Of a stretch of 60,258 nucleotides of DNA, positions 1-9,536 are shown piece after piece. Made by a program: the position numbers and the translations under genes. Source of the DNA: Rhodospirillales bacterium (lineage in GTDB: Bacteria > Pseudomonadota > Alphaproteobacteria > BOG-932 > Roseiterribacteraceae); the NCBI GenBank assembly GCA_028291365.1, contig JAQGIE010000067.1, positions 1 through 60,258 of the forward strand, read 5' to 3'. The notes under the pieces were generated by a model. That model did no database searches. It was not told the DNA's origin and saw only the letters and a list, made by a program, of their open reading frames with translations. Each line of letters starts with the position of its first letter. Within the stretch, counting starts at the first letter, position 1.

Positions 1-1693
1 GGCCGTAATCCGGCTTGGCGGTTCCTTCCATGATGCCTTTGATCTCGCGGAACTGGCGGCGCACTTCGATCACCACCGAACCGGCCGCACGGCCGACCGC
101 GGTCATGCCCATCGAACCGAACAGATACGGCAGCAGACCACCGATCAGCAGACCGACAACGACGTACGGATCCTGCAGGTCGAACACGACACGCGCGTCC
201 GGGAAGTAGGTCTTGAGGTCATTGATATACGCCGCGAACAGAACCAGCGCCGCCAGACCGGCCGAGCCGATCGCGTACCCCTTGGTCACCGCCTTGGTGG
301 TGTTGCCGACCGCATCGAGCGCGTCGGTCGTGACGCGCACGTCCTTGGGCAGGTCCGCCATTTCGGCGATGCCGCCGGCATTGTCGGTCACCGGACCATA
401 GGCATCGAGCGCGACGATGATACCGGCCAGGGCCAGCATGGTCGTGGCCGCGACCGCGATGCCGTACAGGCCCGCGGTCGAGAACGCGACCAGAATGCCG
501 ATGCAGATCACGACCACCGGCAGCGCCGTCGCTTCCATCGACACGGCGAGGCCCTGGATCACGTTGGTGCCGTGCCCGGTTTCCGACGCCTTGGCGACCG
601 AGCGTACCGGACGGAACGCCGTGGAAGTGTAGTATTCGGTGATCCAGACCAGCAGACCGGTGACGGCGAGGCCGACGCCCGAGCAGATCAGCAGATTGCC
701 GACGCGCAGTTGCAGGCCCGTCGTCGTCTGGATCACGGTGTCGGCGCCGACCAGCGCGTAGGTGCTGATCACGATGAGCACGGCCGAAACAATGGCCGTC
801 GCGATCAGGCCCTTGTAGAGCGCGCCCATGATGTTCTTCGACGGGCCGAGGCGGACGAAGAAGGTGCCGACGATCGAACCGATGATGCAGACGGCGCCGA
901 TCACCAGCGGCAGCAGCATCATCACTTCGCGCGCGGCGCCGGTGAAGAAGATATGGCCCAGCAGCATCGTCGCGACCGTCGTGACCGCATAGGTCTCGAA
1001 CAGGTCGGCGGCCATGCCGGCGCAGTCGCCCACATTGTCGCCGACATTGTCGGCGATCACGGCCGGGTTGCGCGGATCGTCTTCGGGAATGCCCGCTTCG
1101 ACCTTGCCCACCAGATCGGCGCCGACATCGGCGCCCTTGGTGAAGATGCCGCCGCCGAGACGCGCGAAGATCGAGATCAGCGAAGCACCGAACGACAGGC
1201 CCACCAGCGCTTCAAGCAGCGCGCGCTCTTCGACGTGCATGGCCCGCAGGATGAAGTAGTAGCCGGCGACGCCGAGCAGGCCGAGACCGACCACCAGCAT
1301 GCCGGTGACGGCGCCCGAGTTGAACGCGATCGACAGGGCCTTGGCCATGCCGGTGCGCGCTGCCTCGGCGGTACGCACGTTGGCCCGGACCGAGATGTTC
1401 ATGCCGGCATAGCCGGCGATGCCCGACAGCACGGCTCCGATCACGAAGCCGACCGCGACCTTCACGCCGAGCAGAACCAGCAGCACGATCGCGATCACCA
1501 CGCCGACGATCCCGATCGTCCTATACTGGCGGTTGAGGTAAGCGTTGGCGCCGACCTGAATCGCCTGGGCGATCTCCTGCATGCGCTGGGTGCCGGGGCT
1601 GTTCTTCAGCACCGATTTCCCGACCAGCCAGCCGTACAGCACGGCCAACAGGCCGCAGCCGAGTACGACGGCGACATACACGGAATAGTCCAT
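1..1693 (-). CDS. hppA: Membrane-bound proton-translocating pyrophosphatase (3' end outside window)
   Basis: Integral membrane enzyme that hydrolyses cytoplasmic pyrophosphate and pumps protons out. About 564 N-terminal residues are visible of a family length near 700; the C-terminus lies beyond the window edge. The reading frame opens with [12 protein letters not shown] and is full of long hydrophobic segments. The pyrophosphate/Mg site [11 protein letters not shown] is present, followed by the Asp-rich [10 protein letters not shown] later motif reads [16 protein letters not shown]; Lys at the position called 460 with Thr three residues on is the signature of the K+-independent, H+-pumping subfamily. 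A GGAAAGGG Shine-Dalgarno lies about 12 bases before the ATG. It is downstream of a FliL-like gene but separated by a hairpin, so it probably has its own promoter. Confidence 0.96.
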   Translation of the reverse strand, partial: MDYSVYVAVVLGCGLLAVLYGWLVGKSVLKNSPGTQRMQEIAQAIQVGANAYLNRQYRTIGIVGVVIAIVLLVLLGVKVAVGFVIGAVLSGIAGYAGMNISVRANVRTAEAARTGMAKALSIAFNSGAVTGMLVVGLGLLGVAGYYFILRAMHVEERALLEALVGLSFGASLISIFARLGGGIFTKGADVGADLVGKVEAGIPEDDPRNPAVIADNVGDNVGDCAGMAADLFETYAVTTVATMLLGHIFFTGAAREVMMLLPLVIGAVCIIGSIVGTFFVRLGPSKNIMGALYKGLIATAIVSAVLIVISTYALVGADTVIQTTTGLQLRVGNLLICSGVGLAVTGLLVWITEYYTSTAFRPVRSVAKASETGHGTNVIQGLAVSMEATALPVVVICIGILVAFSTAGLYGIAVAATTMLALAGIIVALDAYGPVTDNAGGIAEMADLPKDVRVTTDALDAVGNTTKAVTKGYAIGSAGLAALVLFAAYINDLKTYFPDARVVFDLQDPYVVVGLLIGGLLPYLFGSMGMTAVGRAAGSVVIEVRRQFREIKGIMEGTAKPDYG

Positions 1694-1832
1694 CTGATCT
1701 GTAGCCCTTTCCGGTGCTTATGATTGTGGGTTCAAGACACGGCTCCCCGAGTCCGTGCCTGTAAAAGCCGGCGATACTTGCCGGCTGCCGCATGGAAGCG
1801 CAAGCGGCCAAGTCCGTGATCAGAAATGGAAA

Positions 1833-1851
1833 GCGCCGGTCGGGCCGGCGC
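1833..1851 (-). terminator. Probable Rho-independent terminator after the fliL-like gene
   Basis: A perfect 7-bp stem (GCGCCGG / CCGGCGC) with a 5-base loop. Read on the minus strand it is followed at once by TTTCCATTTC. It lies between the fliL-like stop and hppA. A second palindrome, CGCCGGCC-A-GGCCGGCG at 1862-1878, sits immediately after the stop codon and may add to termination. Confidence 0.5.
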
Positions 1852-1881
1852 AAGGCCGTGGCGCCGGCCAGGCCGGCGAGC

Positions 1882-2334
1882 CTAGAGCGCGCGCTGGCTC
1901 AGCTTCTGGACGAGGACGCTCTTGACCAGGTCGGCACCCGCGATCCGGGTGATGCTTTTGGACAGTTCGGCCTTGAGCAGTTCGGCGTCGACCATGCGGC
2001 CCTTGAACAGCCGGTTGCGGTCGAGGGCACCGTAGAGGTCCTGCAGAATCGCGTCCGAAATGGCCGGCCGCAGCGACTTGACCGAGCTCGCGGCGTCCAT
2101 CGACGTGACCTCGATCGCGATCGTGAAGGCGATCATCTGCTGCACGCGGTCGCCTTCGAGGATCGGAAGCGCCATCGGCGGCAGGTCGACGAAGATCGGC
2201 TGTTCGACCGGTGCGAGCTTCATCGGCGCCGGTGCGGCCGAGGCGCTCTCGGAGCGGAGGCCGAAAAACCACATCCCGCCAGCGCCGGCGCCGGCGCCGA
2301 TCAGCAGAACGATGATGTAGAGGAGCCGCTTCAT
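1882..2334 (-). CDS. fliL: FliL-like flagellar basal-body-associated membrane protein
   Basis: 150 residues, the size of FliL. An N-terminal membrane anchor (about residues 4-25, rich in Leu, Ile, Gly and Ala) is followed by a short linker and the typical start of the FliL periplasmic domain, PIFVDLPPMALPI. The body resembles the family pattern of helical segments around 'AISDAILQDLYGAL' and a C-terminus ending LVKSVLVQKLSQ. FliL interacts with the MotA/MotB stator and modulates torque; motA and motB are in this window but 13 kb away. It follows thiL on the same strand after 115 bases. Identity is from overall pattern, not from a diagnostic catalytic motif, so a related FliL-fold protein is possible. 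Confidence 0.65.
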   Translation of the reverse strand: MKRLLYIIVLLIGAGAGAGGMWFFGLRSESASAAPAPMKLAPVEQPIFVDLPPMALPILEGDRVQQMIAFTIAIEVTSMDAASSVKSLRPAISDAILQDLYGALDRNRLFKGRMVDAELLKAELSKSITRIAGADLVKSVLVQKLSQRAL

Positions 2335-2449
2335 GAGGTCCGGAGGAAATCCCTGGGCGCTTCAACGATGGGACGCGATGGATGCGGGAAGGGCACTTAA
2401 AGGCTGGTGAATGTAAGCCCTTATTACCGGATGCATCGCAACATTGCCA

Positions 2450-3388
2450 TCAGCCGTGCGTCCAGCCGGTTCTCGCCAGAAGGATCGGAGCGCCCGAGGA
2501 ATCGAGGATTTCTGCGCCCTTGCCCGCCACCACCCGGCCGATCCGGGTCCCGCCGGGCGGCGCCCGGGTCGCCGCAATCAGCAACTCGTAGTCATCCCCG
2601 CCCGCCAGCACGCGTTCGCGCAGCGAAGCGTCGGTCGCGAGCAGCAAAGCCGCCGGCACAGAGAGCGGCACGGACGCCCAGTCGATCTCGCATTTGACAT
2701 TCGAGATCGCGGCCAAGTGATTGCAATCGGCCGCAAGACCGTCCGAAACGTCGATCGCGGCATGGGCGTGGTCGCGAACCCAGCGCGAAAGATCGAGACG
2801 CGGGGTGGGCCGCCGATAGCGGCTGCGCAGGAACGGGTCGACCGGTTCGCGGCGCTCGATCTGCACCAAGGCCAGGGCGGCGTCGCCGATCGTGCCGGTG
2901 ACGTAGAGGTCGTCCCCGGCCCGAGCCCCTGCCCGCCGCACCATCCGCCCGGCCGGCACCGTGCCCATCACGGTAGCGGCCAGCGTGATCGGCCCATCGG
3001 TCGAAACCGAGTCGCCGCCGAGCAGCGCGATGCCCCAGCGACGCTGCGCGTCCTCGAGTCCGCGTGCGAACCGTTCGACCCAGCTGTCGTCGACCTCGCA
3101 CGGCAGCGACAGGACCAGCGAGTAGCAGAGCGGGTCGGCGCCCTTGGCGGCGAGATCGGAGAGATTCACCGCCAGCAATTTGGCGGCGAGGTCCTCGGGC
3201 GGGTCGTCGCCGAGGAAATGAACGCGCTCGACCAGCGCGTCGGTGGTGACGACCAGCTCGTCGCCGGCGGGGATCTGCAGCGTCGCGGCGTCGTCGGTCA
3301 GCCCGTACGCGCCGGGCGATGTGGCGAGCGGCGCCAGGAAGCGCGCGATGCGCCCGAACTCGCCCAGATTTTCACCCAGCTTCGGCAC
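2450..3388 (-). CDS. thiL: Thiamine-monophosphate kinase
   Basis: Phosphorylates thiamine monophosphate to thiamine diphosphate with ATP, the last step of thiamine cofactor synthesis in the cytoplasm. Characteristic PurM-like motifs are visible: GLTDDAATL near residue 30, AVNLSDLAAKGADP, LLGGDSVST, the glycine-rich DDLYVTGTIGDAAL and AIDVSDGLAADC, then AGGDDYELL near the C-terminus. The frame is open further upstream, but that part overlaps nusB and has no family similarity; the GTG giving VPKLGENLGEFGRIA (312 residues) overlaps nusB by 17 bases and matches the usual start of the family. It lies at the end of the rib-nusB operon, a common alphaproteobacterial arrangement. Confidence 0.95.
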   Translation of the reverse strand: MPKLGENLGEFGRIARFLAPLATSPGAYGLTDDAATLQIPAGDELVVTTDALVERVHFLGDDPPEDLAAKLLAVNLSDLAAKGADPLCYSLVLSLPCEVDDSWVERFARGLEDAQRRWGIALLGGDSVSTDGPITLAATVMGTVPAGRMVRRAGARAGDDLYVTGTIGDAALALVQIERREPVDPFLRSRYRRPTPRLDLSRWVRDHAHAAIDVSDGLAADCNHLAAISNVKCEIDWASVPLSVPAALLLATDASLRERVLAGGDDYELLIAATRAPPGGTRIGRVVAGKGAEILDSSGAPILLARTGWTHG

Positions 3389-3899
3389 GGCTCTCGCGCA
3401 CGACGCGCGCGGCGCGATCGAGTACGCCGTTGATGAGGCCGGGTTCGGCGCCGCCATAAAAACCCGCAGCGACGTCGACATATTCCTTGATGATCAAGGG
3501 CGCATCGAGATCGGTGTGGTTGACCAGCTCGTACAGGCCGGCGCGCAGGATCGCCTGCAGCAGCAGCTCGAGCCGCTCGAACCGTTCGACCGAATCCATC
3601 GCGCGGCCGGCGAGCCGGTCGAGTTCTTCGCGCTTGGTTTCGGTGCCGCGCACGATCGACGTGAACAGCGTCGGATCGGCACTGACATAGCGCACTCCGT
3701 CGACCGTGTGGCCGACGCGCCAATCCATGAATTCTTCGACGATCGACAGCGCGAGCTGGCCGGTCTGCGCCTGCTGGTACAGCGCCTGTACCGCGGCGAG
3801 ACGCGCCGCGGTACGGCGCGCCTTGGCCGAGCCGCGTACGGGCGGACGTTTGGGCGGCGGCGCCGGCGGCGCCGCGCCCGTCTTCTTTCGCGGCGTCAC
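3372..3899 (-). CDS. nusB: Transcription antitermination factor NusB
   Basis: 175 residues. Binds boxA RNA together with S10 (NusE) to keep RNA polymerase processive on rRNA operons. An N-terminal basic, Pro-rich leader of about 28 residues precedes the all-helical NusB core: RRTAARLAAVQALYQ, then LLLQAILRAGLYEL and the C-terminal INGVLDRAAR. The start overlaps the ribH stop by 4 bases (ATGA), which indicates translational coupling. The Pro/Ala-rich leader is longer than in Escherichia coli NusB but usual for alphaproteobacteria. Confidence 0.95.
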   Translation of the reverse strand: MTPRKKTGAAPPAPPPKRPPVRGSAKARRTAARLAAVQALYQQAQTGQLALSIVEEFMDWRVGHTVDGVRYVSADPTLFTSIVRGTETKREELDRLAGRAMDSVERFERLELLLQAILRAGLYELVNHTDLDAPLIIKEYVDVAAGFYGGAEPGLINGVLDRAARVVRESRAEAG

Positions 3900-4342
3900 T
3901 GTTTGAGTCCGAACTGGCGCTTGATCGACAACATGGCGAGACAGGCGCGTGCCGCCTCCCCGCCTTTGTCCTTCTTGGCCGTATCGGCGCGGGCCCAGGC
4001 CTGCGCTTCGTTCTCAACCGTCAGGATGCCGAAGCCGACGGCCAGCCCGTAGCGCAGCGACATGTCCATCAGGCCACGCGCGCTCTCGCCGCAGACATAG
4101 TCGTAATGCGTCGTCTCGCCGCGAATGACGCAGCCGAGTGCGAGATAGCCGTCGAATTTGCGGCCGCCACGAATGGCGTATTCGATCGCCGTGGGAATCT
4201 CGAACGCGCCGGGCACGGTCACTTTGGTCCATTCGACGCCGGCCGCGTCGAGCGCGTGCGTCGCGCCGTTGAGCAGCGCGTCGGCAATGGCTTCGTAGTA
4301 CCGCGCCTCGACGATCAGGATGTGCGGCTTGTCCAGACTCAT
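3896..4342 (-). CDS. ribH: 6,7-dimethyl-8-ribityllumazine synthase
   Basis: 148 residues. Condenses 5-amino-6-ribitylamino-uracil with 3,4-dihydroxy-2-butanone 4-phosphate to lumazine, the penultimate riboflavin step. Visible motifs are VPGAFEIPTAIEYA (substrate binding), ALGCVIRGETTHYDYV with the catalytic His region, and GFGILTVENEAQA. It overlaps ribB upstream and nusB downstream by 4 bases each, so the three genes are translationally coupled. Confidence 0.97.
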   Translation of the reverse strand: MSLDKPHILIVEARYYEAIADALLNGATHALDAAGVEWTKVTVPGAFEIPTAIEYAIRGGRKFDGYLALGCVIRGETTHYDYVCGESARGLMDMSLRYGLAVGFGILTVENEAQAWARADTAKKDKGGEAARACLAMLSIKRQFGLKQ

Positions 4343-5487
4343 AATGCTTGCTCGTCGACGATGGGGCGCTGTTCGACCACGGTCAGGCCATAGCCGTCGA
4401 GTCCGACGATGGTCTTGGGCGTGTTCGACAGCAGGACCATTTCGCGCACCCCGACATCGATCAGGATCTGGGCGCCGACGCCGACTTCGCGCAGCTCGGT
4501 GTCGCGCTTGCCCTCGGCGCGCGCCTTGAGCCGCTCGCTGAGGCCGGTCGGCGAGGATTCGCGCAGCGCCACCACAACGCCACGCCCCGCCGCCGCGATC
4601 TGGCGCATCGCCGCGTGCAGCGTATGTCCCTTGGTGCCGGCGCCGAGAAAATCGTCGAGCAGATTGACCGCGTGCATGCGCACCAGGATCGGCTCGTCGC
4701 CCTGGATATCGCCTTTCACCAGCGCGACATGCTCGGCATAGCTGACTTTGTTGGAATAGACGATCAGCTTCCAGTCACCGCCATATTCGCTGGTGAAATT
4801 GGTCTCGACCACGCGCTGCACGAGCTGTTCGGTCCGGCGGCGATGCGCGATCAGATCGGCAATGGTGCCGATCTTCAGACCGTGAAGCTGCGAGAAGCGG
4901 ACGAGATCGGCGAAGCGCGCCATCGATCCGTCGTCGTTCATGATCTCGCAGATCACGCCCGACGGATTCAGACCGGCCAGCCGCGCGATATCCACGGCGG
5001 CTTCGGTATGCCCGGCGCGCACCAGCGTTCCGCCTTCGCGCGCGGCGAGCGGAAAGACGTGGCCGGGCGTGACGATTTCAGCCGGACCTGAATGCGGATC
5101 GATCGCGACCTGAATAGTGTGCGCGCGATCGGCGGCCGAGATGCCCGTCGTGACTCCGTCGCGCGCCTCGATCGAGACGGTGAATGCCGTTTCGAGCCGC
5201 GACGAATGGCGGCGCGCCACCAGCGGCAGGCCGAGCGCGTCGACCCGGCTGCGATCGAGCGCAAGGCAGATCAGGCCGCGCCCGTGCTTGGCCATGAAAT
5301 TCACCGCCGCAGGCGTCACCATCTGCGCCGGAATGACGAGGTCGCCTTCGTTCTCGCGATCTTCGTCGTCGATCAGGATGAACATGCGCCCGTTGCGCGC
5401 TTCGTCGATGATCTCCTCGGTCGAGGAAATCGCGGCGAGATCTTCGCGGTCGGCGAGATGTTTGGGGTCGTAGCGGGTCAGGGCCAT
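4339..5487 (-). CDS. ribB: 3,4-dihydroxy-2-butanone-4-phosphate synthase with degenerate GTP cyclohydrolase II domain (RibBX type)
   Basis: 382 residues in two domains. The N-terminal half (about residues 20-230) is an intact DHBP synthase: [45 protein letters not shown] and the His in [10 protein letters not shown]. The C-terminal half has the GTP cyclohydrolase II fold pattern, but the zinc-binding stretch that normally reads RCDCG is replaced by [10 protein letters not shown], and no Cys is present at the three ligand positions. It therefore should make butanone phosphate but not open GTP. This agrees with the RibBX variant described in Proteobacteria; a separate ribA is expected elsewhere in the genome. 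Overlaps ribH by 4 bases. Confidence 0.93.
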   Translation of the reverse strand: MALTRYDPKHLADREDLAAISSTEEIIDEARNGRMFILIDDEDRENEGDLVIPAQMVTPAAVNFMAKHGRGLICLALDRSRVDALGLPLVARRHSSRLETAFTVSIEARDGVTTGISAADRAHTIQVAIDPHSGPAEIVTPGHVFPLAAREGGTLVRAGHTEAAVDIARLAGLNPSGVICEIMNDDGSMARFADLVRFSQLHGLKIGTIADLIAHRRRTEQLVQRVVETNFTSEYGGDWKLIVYSNKVSYAEHVALVKGDIQGDEPILVRMHAVNLLDDFLGAGTKGHTLHAAMRQIAAAGRGVVVALRESSPTGLSERLKARAEGKRDTELREVGVGAQILIDVGVREMVLLSNTPKTIVGLDGYGLTVVEQRPIVDEQAL

Positions 5488-5491
5488 GGGT

Positions 5492-6076
5492 CTATTTCGG
5501 CAGCAGCCGTTCGACGTAGCGCGCCAGGAGGTCGACTTCCAGGTTCACCGCGTCGCCGGGGGCAAGATCGCCCAAGGTCGTCGCACGCAAGGTCAGCGGG
5601 ATCAGATTGACGCCGAAACGGCGGTCTGCAACCTCGTTCACGGTCAGCGACACGCCGTCGATCGTGATCGAGCCTTTGGGCGCGATGAAACGCGCCAGCT
5701 CGGCGGGCATCTCGAAGCTCATCCGCTCGCTGTCGCCGTCGGGATGCCGTTCGACCAGCTTGCCGACACCGTCGACATGGCCGCTGACCAGATGGCCGCC
5801 CAGCTCGTCGCCAAAACGCAGGGCGCGCTCCAGATTGACACGGCTGCCGGTTTTCCAGCCGCCGAGTGTCGTACGCGCCAGCGTCTCGTTCGACGCCTCG
5901 ACCGCGAACCGGCCATCGCCACGCGCGACCACGGTCAGGCAGGGGCCGGCGCAGGCGATCGAGGCGCCGATATCGATCGCGTCGACATCCCAGACGGTCT
6001 CGATTTCGAAGCGAACCGTGCCGCCGGTCGCGACGGACGCGACCCGGCCGACGTCGGTGACGATGCCGGTGAACAT
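5492..6076 (-). CDS. ribE: Riboflavin synthase, alpha chain
   Basis: 194 residues. Dismutates two lumazine molecules into riboflavin and the pyrimidine. The start MFTGIVTDVGRV is the family's diagnostic N-terminus; the frame continues upstream without similarity and overlaps ribD, so the ATG at MFTG was chosen. Two tandem lumazine-binding barrels are seen, the first with VDAIDIGASIACAGPCLTVV and the second with LGGHLVSGHVDGVG and GSITIDGVSLTVNEV. It begins 11 bases after the ribD stop and ends 4 bases before ribB. Confidence 0.97.
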   Translation of the reverse strand: MFTGIVTDVGRVASVATGGTVRFEIETVWDVDAIDIGASIACAGPCLTVVARGDGRFAVEASNETLARTTLGGWKTGSRVNLERALRFGDELGGHLVSGHVDGVGKLVERHPDGDSERMSFEMPAELARFIAPKGSITIDGVSLTVNEVADRRFGVNLIPLTLRATTLGDLAPGDAVNLEVDLLARYVERLLPK

Positions 6077-6087
6077 GGGGCGAAGCC

Positions 6088-7197
6088 CTACAGGCTCCGC
6101 TCCCAGAACTCCACCGCGTCCGGGCCCACCGGACGCAGATCGGACCGGCGAAAGACGGGCGCCTCGGCCACCGTGCCGATGCCCAGCCCGGCAATTGCCG
6201 GCACGCCGTCGCCGCCCAGCACGCATCCGGCGCGGAACAGGATCAGCCGGTCGATCAGTCTTTCGGCCAGCAGCGACGCCGCGATCCGGCCGCCGCCTTC
6301 GACCAGCAGGCGCGTCACGCCACGGTCGCCCAGCACCAGCAGCGCGGCCTGCATCGACATGCGGCCGGGCTCGACCGGTGCGACCGGCAGAATCTCGACG
6401 CCGAGATCTTCGAGCGCTTCGCGCCGGGCCTTGTCGGGGTCGGGCAGAGTCAGCACCCAGGTCGGGTGAACATGCGCGGTTTTGACCAACGAGGAGGTCA
6501 GCGACAGACGCAGATGGCGATCGAACACGATCCGCGGCTTGGCGCGGCCGTGCCAACCGGGCAGCCGCACCGTCAGCGCCGGATCGTCGGCAATCGCGGT
6601 CGAGGCGCCGACCGCGATCGCGTCATGCTCGGCGCGCAGCGCATGCGCCGCGGCACGCGCGTCGTCGCCGGTGATCCATTTGCTGTCGCCGCCATGCGTG
6701 GCGATGCGGCCGTCGAGGCTGGTTGCAAGCTTGAGCGTGACGAGCGGACGTCCCTGCTCGACACGCAGCAGAAACCCCGCCGCCACCGCGCGCGCAGCGT
6801 CGCTTTCGACATGCTCGACGATTTCGATTCCCGCTTCGTGCAACCGCGCCAGGCCGCGCCCGTCGACGCGCGGATCGGGATCGCGCAGCGCCACGACCAC
6901 GCGTGCGACGCCGGCCGCGACGAGCGCGTCGGCGCAGGGCGGCGTCTGTCCGGTATGGCTGCAAGGTTCGAGCGTGACATAGGCGACGGCGCCCCGCGCG
7001 CGATCGCCGGCACGTCGCAGCGCTTCGGTTTCGGCGTGCGGGCGGCCGCCGGACTGAGTCCAGCCGCGACCGACCACGACACCGTCCTTCACCAGCACGC
7101 ACCCGACCGCAGGATTGGGCCAGGTCTCGCCCAGGCCGCGCCGCGCCAGATTCAGCGCGACGCGCATCCAGCGCCGGTCGTCCGGAATCACTGTCAA
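6088..7197 (-). CDS. ribD: Bifunctional diaminohydroxyphosphoribosylaminopyrimidine deaminase / 5-amino-6-(5-phosphoribosylamino)uracil reductase
   Basis: 369 residues. Carries out the second and third steps of riboflavin synthesis. The N-terminal cytidine-deaminase-like domain has the zinc site [11 protein letters not shown] and [16 protein letters not shown]. The C-terminal reductase domain begins at [15 protein letters not shown], with [10 protein letters not shown] and the nucleotide-binding [14 protein letters not shown]. The start overlaps the nrdR stop by 4 bases (ATGA), which leaves no room for an FMN riboswitch directly in front of the rib genes. Confidence 0.97.
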   Translation of the reverse strand: MTVIPDDRRWMRVALNLARRGLGETWPNPAVGCVLVKDGVVVGRGWTQSGGRPHAETEALRRAGDRARGAVAYVTLEPCSHTGQTPPCADALVAAGVARVVVALRDPDPRVDGRGLARLHEAGIEIVEHVESDAARAVAAGFLLRVEQGRPLVTLKLATSLDGRIATHGGDSKWITGDDARAAAHALRAEHDAIAVGASTAIADDPALTVRLPGWHGRAKPRIVFDRHLRLSLTSSLVKTAHVHPTWVLTLPDPDKARREALEDLGVEILPVAPVEPGRMSMQAALLVLGDRGVTRLLVEGGGRIAASLLAERLIDRLILFRAGCVLGGDGVPAIAGLGIGTVAEAPVFRRSDLRPVGPDAVEFWERSL

Positions 7198-7655
7198 TCG
7201 GCCTCGATGGTGCGCAGCCGGTCGAGGAACTCGTCGAAATCCTTGGCTTCGCGGAAGTCGCGATAGACCGAGGCGTAGCGCACGTAGCCGACCTGATCGA
7301 GCGTCGCCAGCGCCTGCATCGCCATCTCGCCGACCTGCTTCGACGGCACGTCGGTGTCGCCGGAACTTTCGAGCTGACGCACGATCGAATTGACGACCCG
7401 TTCGATCCGTTCGGTTTCGACCGGACGTTTGCGCAGCGCGATCCGCATCGATCGCAGCAGTTTCTCGCGGTCGAACGGCTCGCGGTCGCCGTTCGACTTC
7501 ACCACCGTGAGTTCACGCAGCTGAACCCGTTCAAATGTCGTGAAGCGGGCTCCGCACTGGCTGCAGATGCGGCGGCGGCGGATGGCGGAATTGTCTTCGG
7601 TCGGACGCGAGTCTTTGACTTGCGTGTCGTCGTTACCGCAGAAGGGGCAGCGCAT
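7194..7655 (-). CDS. nrdR: Transcriptional repressor NrdR
   Basis: 153 residues. Zinc-finger plus ATP-cone repressor of ribonucleotide reductase genes. The N-terminus [18 protein letters not shown] with [16 protein letters not shown] supplies the four zinc Cys; the ATP-cone follows ([17 protein letters not shown]). The open frame extends about 38 codons upstream into glyA without similarity, so the MRCPFC start was used. It sits between glyA and ribD, the usual alphaproteobacterial place. Confidence 0.97.
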   Translation of the reverse strand: MRCPFCGNDDTQVKDSRPTEDNSAIRRRRICSQCGARFTTFERVQLRELTVVKSNGDREPFDREKLLRSMRIALRKRPVETERIERVVNSIVRQLESSGDTDVPSKQVGEMAMQALATLDQVGYVRYASVYRDFREAKDFDEFLDRLRTIEAD

Positions 7656-7674
7656 TCTGTCCGTCCCTGTTCGC

Positions 7675-8970
7675 TTACGGGTAGATCGGGAAACGGCGGC
7701 AGAGCTGGTCGACGCGCTCGCGCACGCGCTGCTCCACTTCGCCGTTCGCTTCGGCGCCGTTGGCGGCAAGGCCTTTGACGACTTCCAGGATCATCTCGGC
7801 GACCTGCCGGAATTCAGCCTGACCGAAACCACGCGTGGTGGCGGCCGGTGAGCCCAGTCGCACGCCCGAGGTGATGGTCGGCTTTTCGGGGTCGAACGGC
7901 ACCGCGTTCTTGTTGCAGGTCATGCCGGCGCGTTCGAGCGAGGCTTCGGTCGCTTTGCCGGTGACTTTCATCGGGCGCAGATCGACCAGCACCATGTGGC
8001 TGTCGGTGCCGCGGCTGACGATGTCGAGACCGCCCGCTTCCAGCGTCTGGGCCAGCATGCGCGCATTGTCGACGACCGACTGCGCATAGGCCTTGAACTC
8101 GGGTTTCAGCGCTTCGCCGAACGCCACCGCCTTGCCGGCGATGACATGCATCAGCGGGCCGCCCTGCAGGCCCGGGAAGATGGCCGAATTGATCTTCTTG
8201 CCGATCGCGTCGTCGTTCGACAGCACCATGCCGCCGCGCGGGCCGCGCAGCGTCTTGTGCGTCGTGGTGGTGACGACATGGGCGTGCGGGAACGGCGACG
8301 GATAGACGCCTGCCGCGACCAGGCCGGCATAGTGCGCCATGTCGACCATCAGCAGCGCGCCGACCTCGTCCGCGATGGCGCGGAACTTGGCGAAATCGAT
8401 GGTGCGCGCATAGGCCGAGCCGCCGGCGATGATCATCTTGGGCTTGTTGGCGCGGGCGAGTTCGGCGACGTCGTCGAAATCGATGATGCCGTCCTGGCGG
8501 CGGACGCCGTACTGCACCGCCTTGAACCATTTGCCCGAGAGGTTGGGCGCGGCGCCATGCGTGAGATGCCCGCCGGCATCGAGCGACATGCCGAGCACGG
8601 TGTCGCCGGGCGTCAGCAGCGCCAGCATCACCGCCTGGTTGGCCTGGCTGCCCGAATTGGGCTGCACGTTGGCGAAGCTGCAGCCGAACAACTGCTTGGC
8701 GCGGTCGATCGCCAGCTGTTCGGCGATGTCGACGAACTCGCAGCCGCCGTAATAGCGCTTGCCCGGATAGCCTTCGGCGTACTTGTTCGTCAGCACCGAT
8801 CCCTGCGCTTCGAGCACCGCGCGCGAGACGATGTTTTCGCTGGCGATCAGCTCGATCCCGTCCTGCTGGCGCTTCAGCTCCTGTTGAATCGCCTTGGCGA
8901 TTGCGGGATCGGCTTCGGCAAGGCCGGCACCGAAGAAACGATCGTCGAGACGATGGGCGGTCGCAGTCAT
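7675..8970 (-). CDS. glyA: Serine hydroxymethyltransferase
   Basis: 431 residues. PLP enzyme that converts serine and tetrahydrofolate to glycine and methylene-tetrahydrofolate. The PLP-lysine motif [16 protein letters not shown] is intact, as are [26 protein letters not shown] and [13 protein letters not shown]. Length is that of the family. It follows rpiB by 12 bases and precedes nrdR by 19, consistent with a single operon. Confidence 0.98.
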   Translation of the reverse strand: MTATAHRLDDRFFGAGLAEADPAIAKAIQQELKRQQDGIELIASENIVSRAVLEAQGSVLTNKYAEGYPGKRYYGGCEFVDIAEQLAIDRAKQLFGCSFANVQPNSGSQANQAVMLALLTPGDTVLGMSLDAGGHLTHGAAPNLSGKWFKAVQYGVRRQDGIIDFDDVAELARANKPKMIIAGGSAYARTIDFAKFRAIADEVGALLMVDMAHYAGLVAAGVYPSPFPHAHVVTTTTHKTLRGPRGGMVLSNDDAIGKKINSAIFPGLQGGPLMHVIAGKAVAFGEALKPEFKAYAQSVVDNARMLAQTLEAGGLDIVSRGTDSHMVLVDLRPMKVTGKATEASLERAGMTCNKNAVPFDPEKPTITSGVRLGSPAATTRGFGQAEFRQVAEMILEVVKGLAANGAEANGEVEQRVRERVDQLCRRFPIYP

Positions 8971-8982
8971 GGTGTTCTCCGG

Positions 8983-9429
8983 TCAGCCGAGCTTGTGGAC
9001 GCGGCCGCTATGACGGCCGCCGCCTTCGAATTCCGTTGCAAGAAACGTGGCGAGACAGTCCTTCGCCACTTCGGCGCCGATCACGCGCGCGCCCAGCGCG
9101 AGCACGTTGGCGTCATTGTGCTGGCGCGACAGCCGCGCCGACGTCGCGTCGTGGCACAGCGCGGCGCGCACGCCCTTGTGCCGGTTGGCGGCGATCGAGA
9201 TGCCGATGCCGGTGCCGCAGATGGCCACGCCGACCTCCGCGTCGCCGGCGAGGATGGTTCGGGCGAGCTTGTCGCCAAAGTCGGGATAATCGACGGAGGC
9301 GTCGGTATGGGTGCCGAGATCGAGCGCGGTGTGGCCGAGCGCCTCCACCGCCTGCTTGAGCGCGTCTTTGAGCGCAACGCCGGCGTGATCGCTAGCGAGC
9401 GCTACTCGTCGAGATGTCGTGGTCTGCAC
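8983..9429 (-). CDS. rpiB: Ribose-5-phosphate isomerase B
   Basis: 148 residues. Interconverts ribose 5-phosphate and ribulose 5-phosphate; the product feeds RibB downstream in the same operon. Motifs: VALASDHAGVALKD, and the catalytic Cys in AICGTGIGISIAANRHKGVRAA. The frame starts with GTG; no strong Shine-Dalgarno is visible, so an internal start a few codons later is possible. It is the first gene of the long rib/nus block and diverges from mucR across about 107 bases that must hold both promoters. Confidence 0.95.
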   Translation of the reverse strand: MQTTTSRRVALASDHAGVALKDALKQAVEALGHTALDLGTHTDASVDYPDFGDKLARTILAGDAEVGVAICGTGIGISIAANRHKGVRAALCHDATSARLSRQHNDANVLALGARVIGAEVAKDCLATFLATEFEGGGRHSGRVHKLG

Positions 9430-9536
9430 GGGGGGACCGTACCAAAACTAGGCTGGCCGAGGCTATGGCCGGACTGGTCGCACTTGCGGGATCGCGCTAT
9501 GCGAAAGTGGAATTCCTACCCGATCGGGAGAATCGC

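Noticed and set aside
7194-7300. FMN riboswitch before the rib genes
   Set aside because: ribD overlaps nrdR by four bases and the other rib genes follow at once; no leader space exists and no RFN-like sequence was seen.
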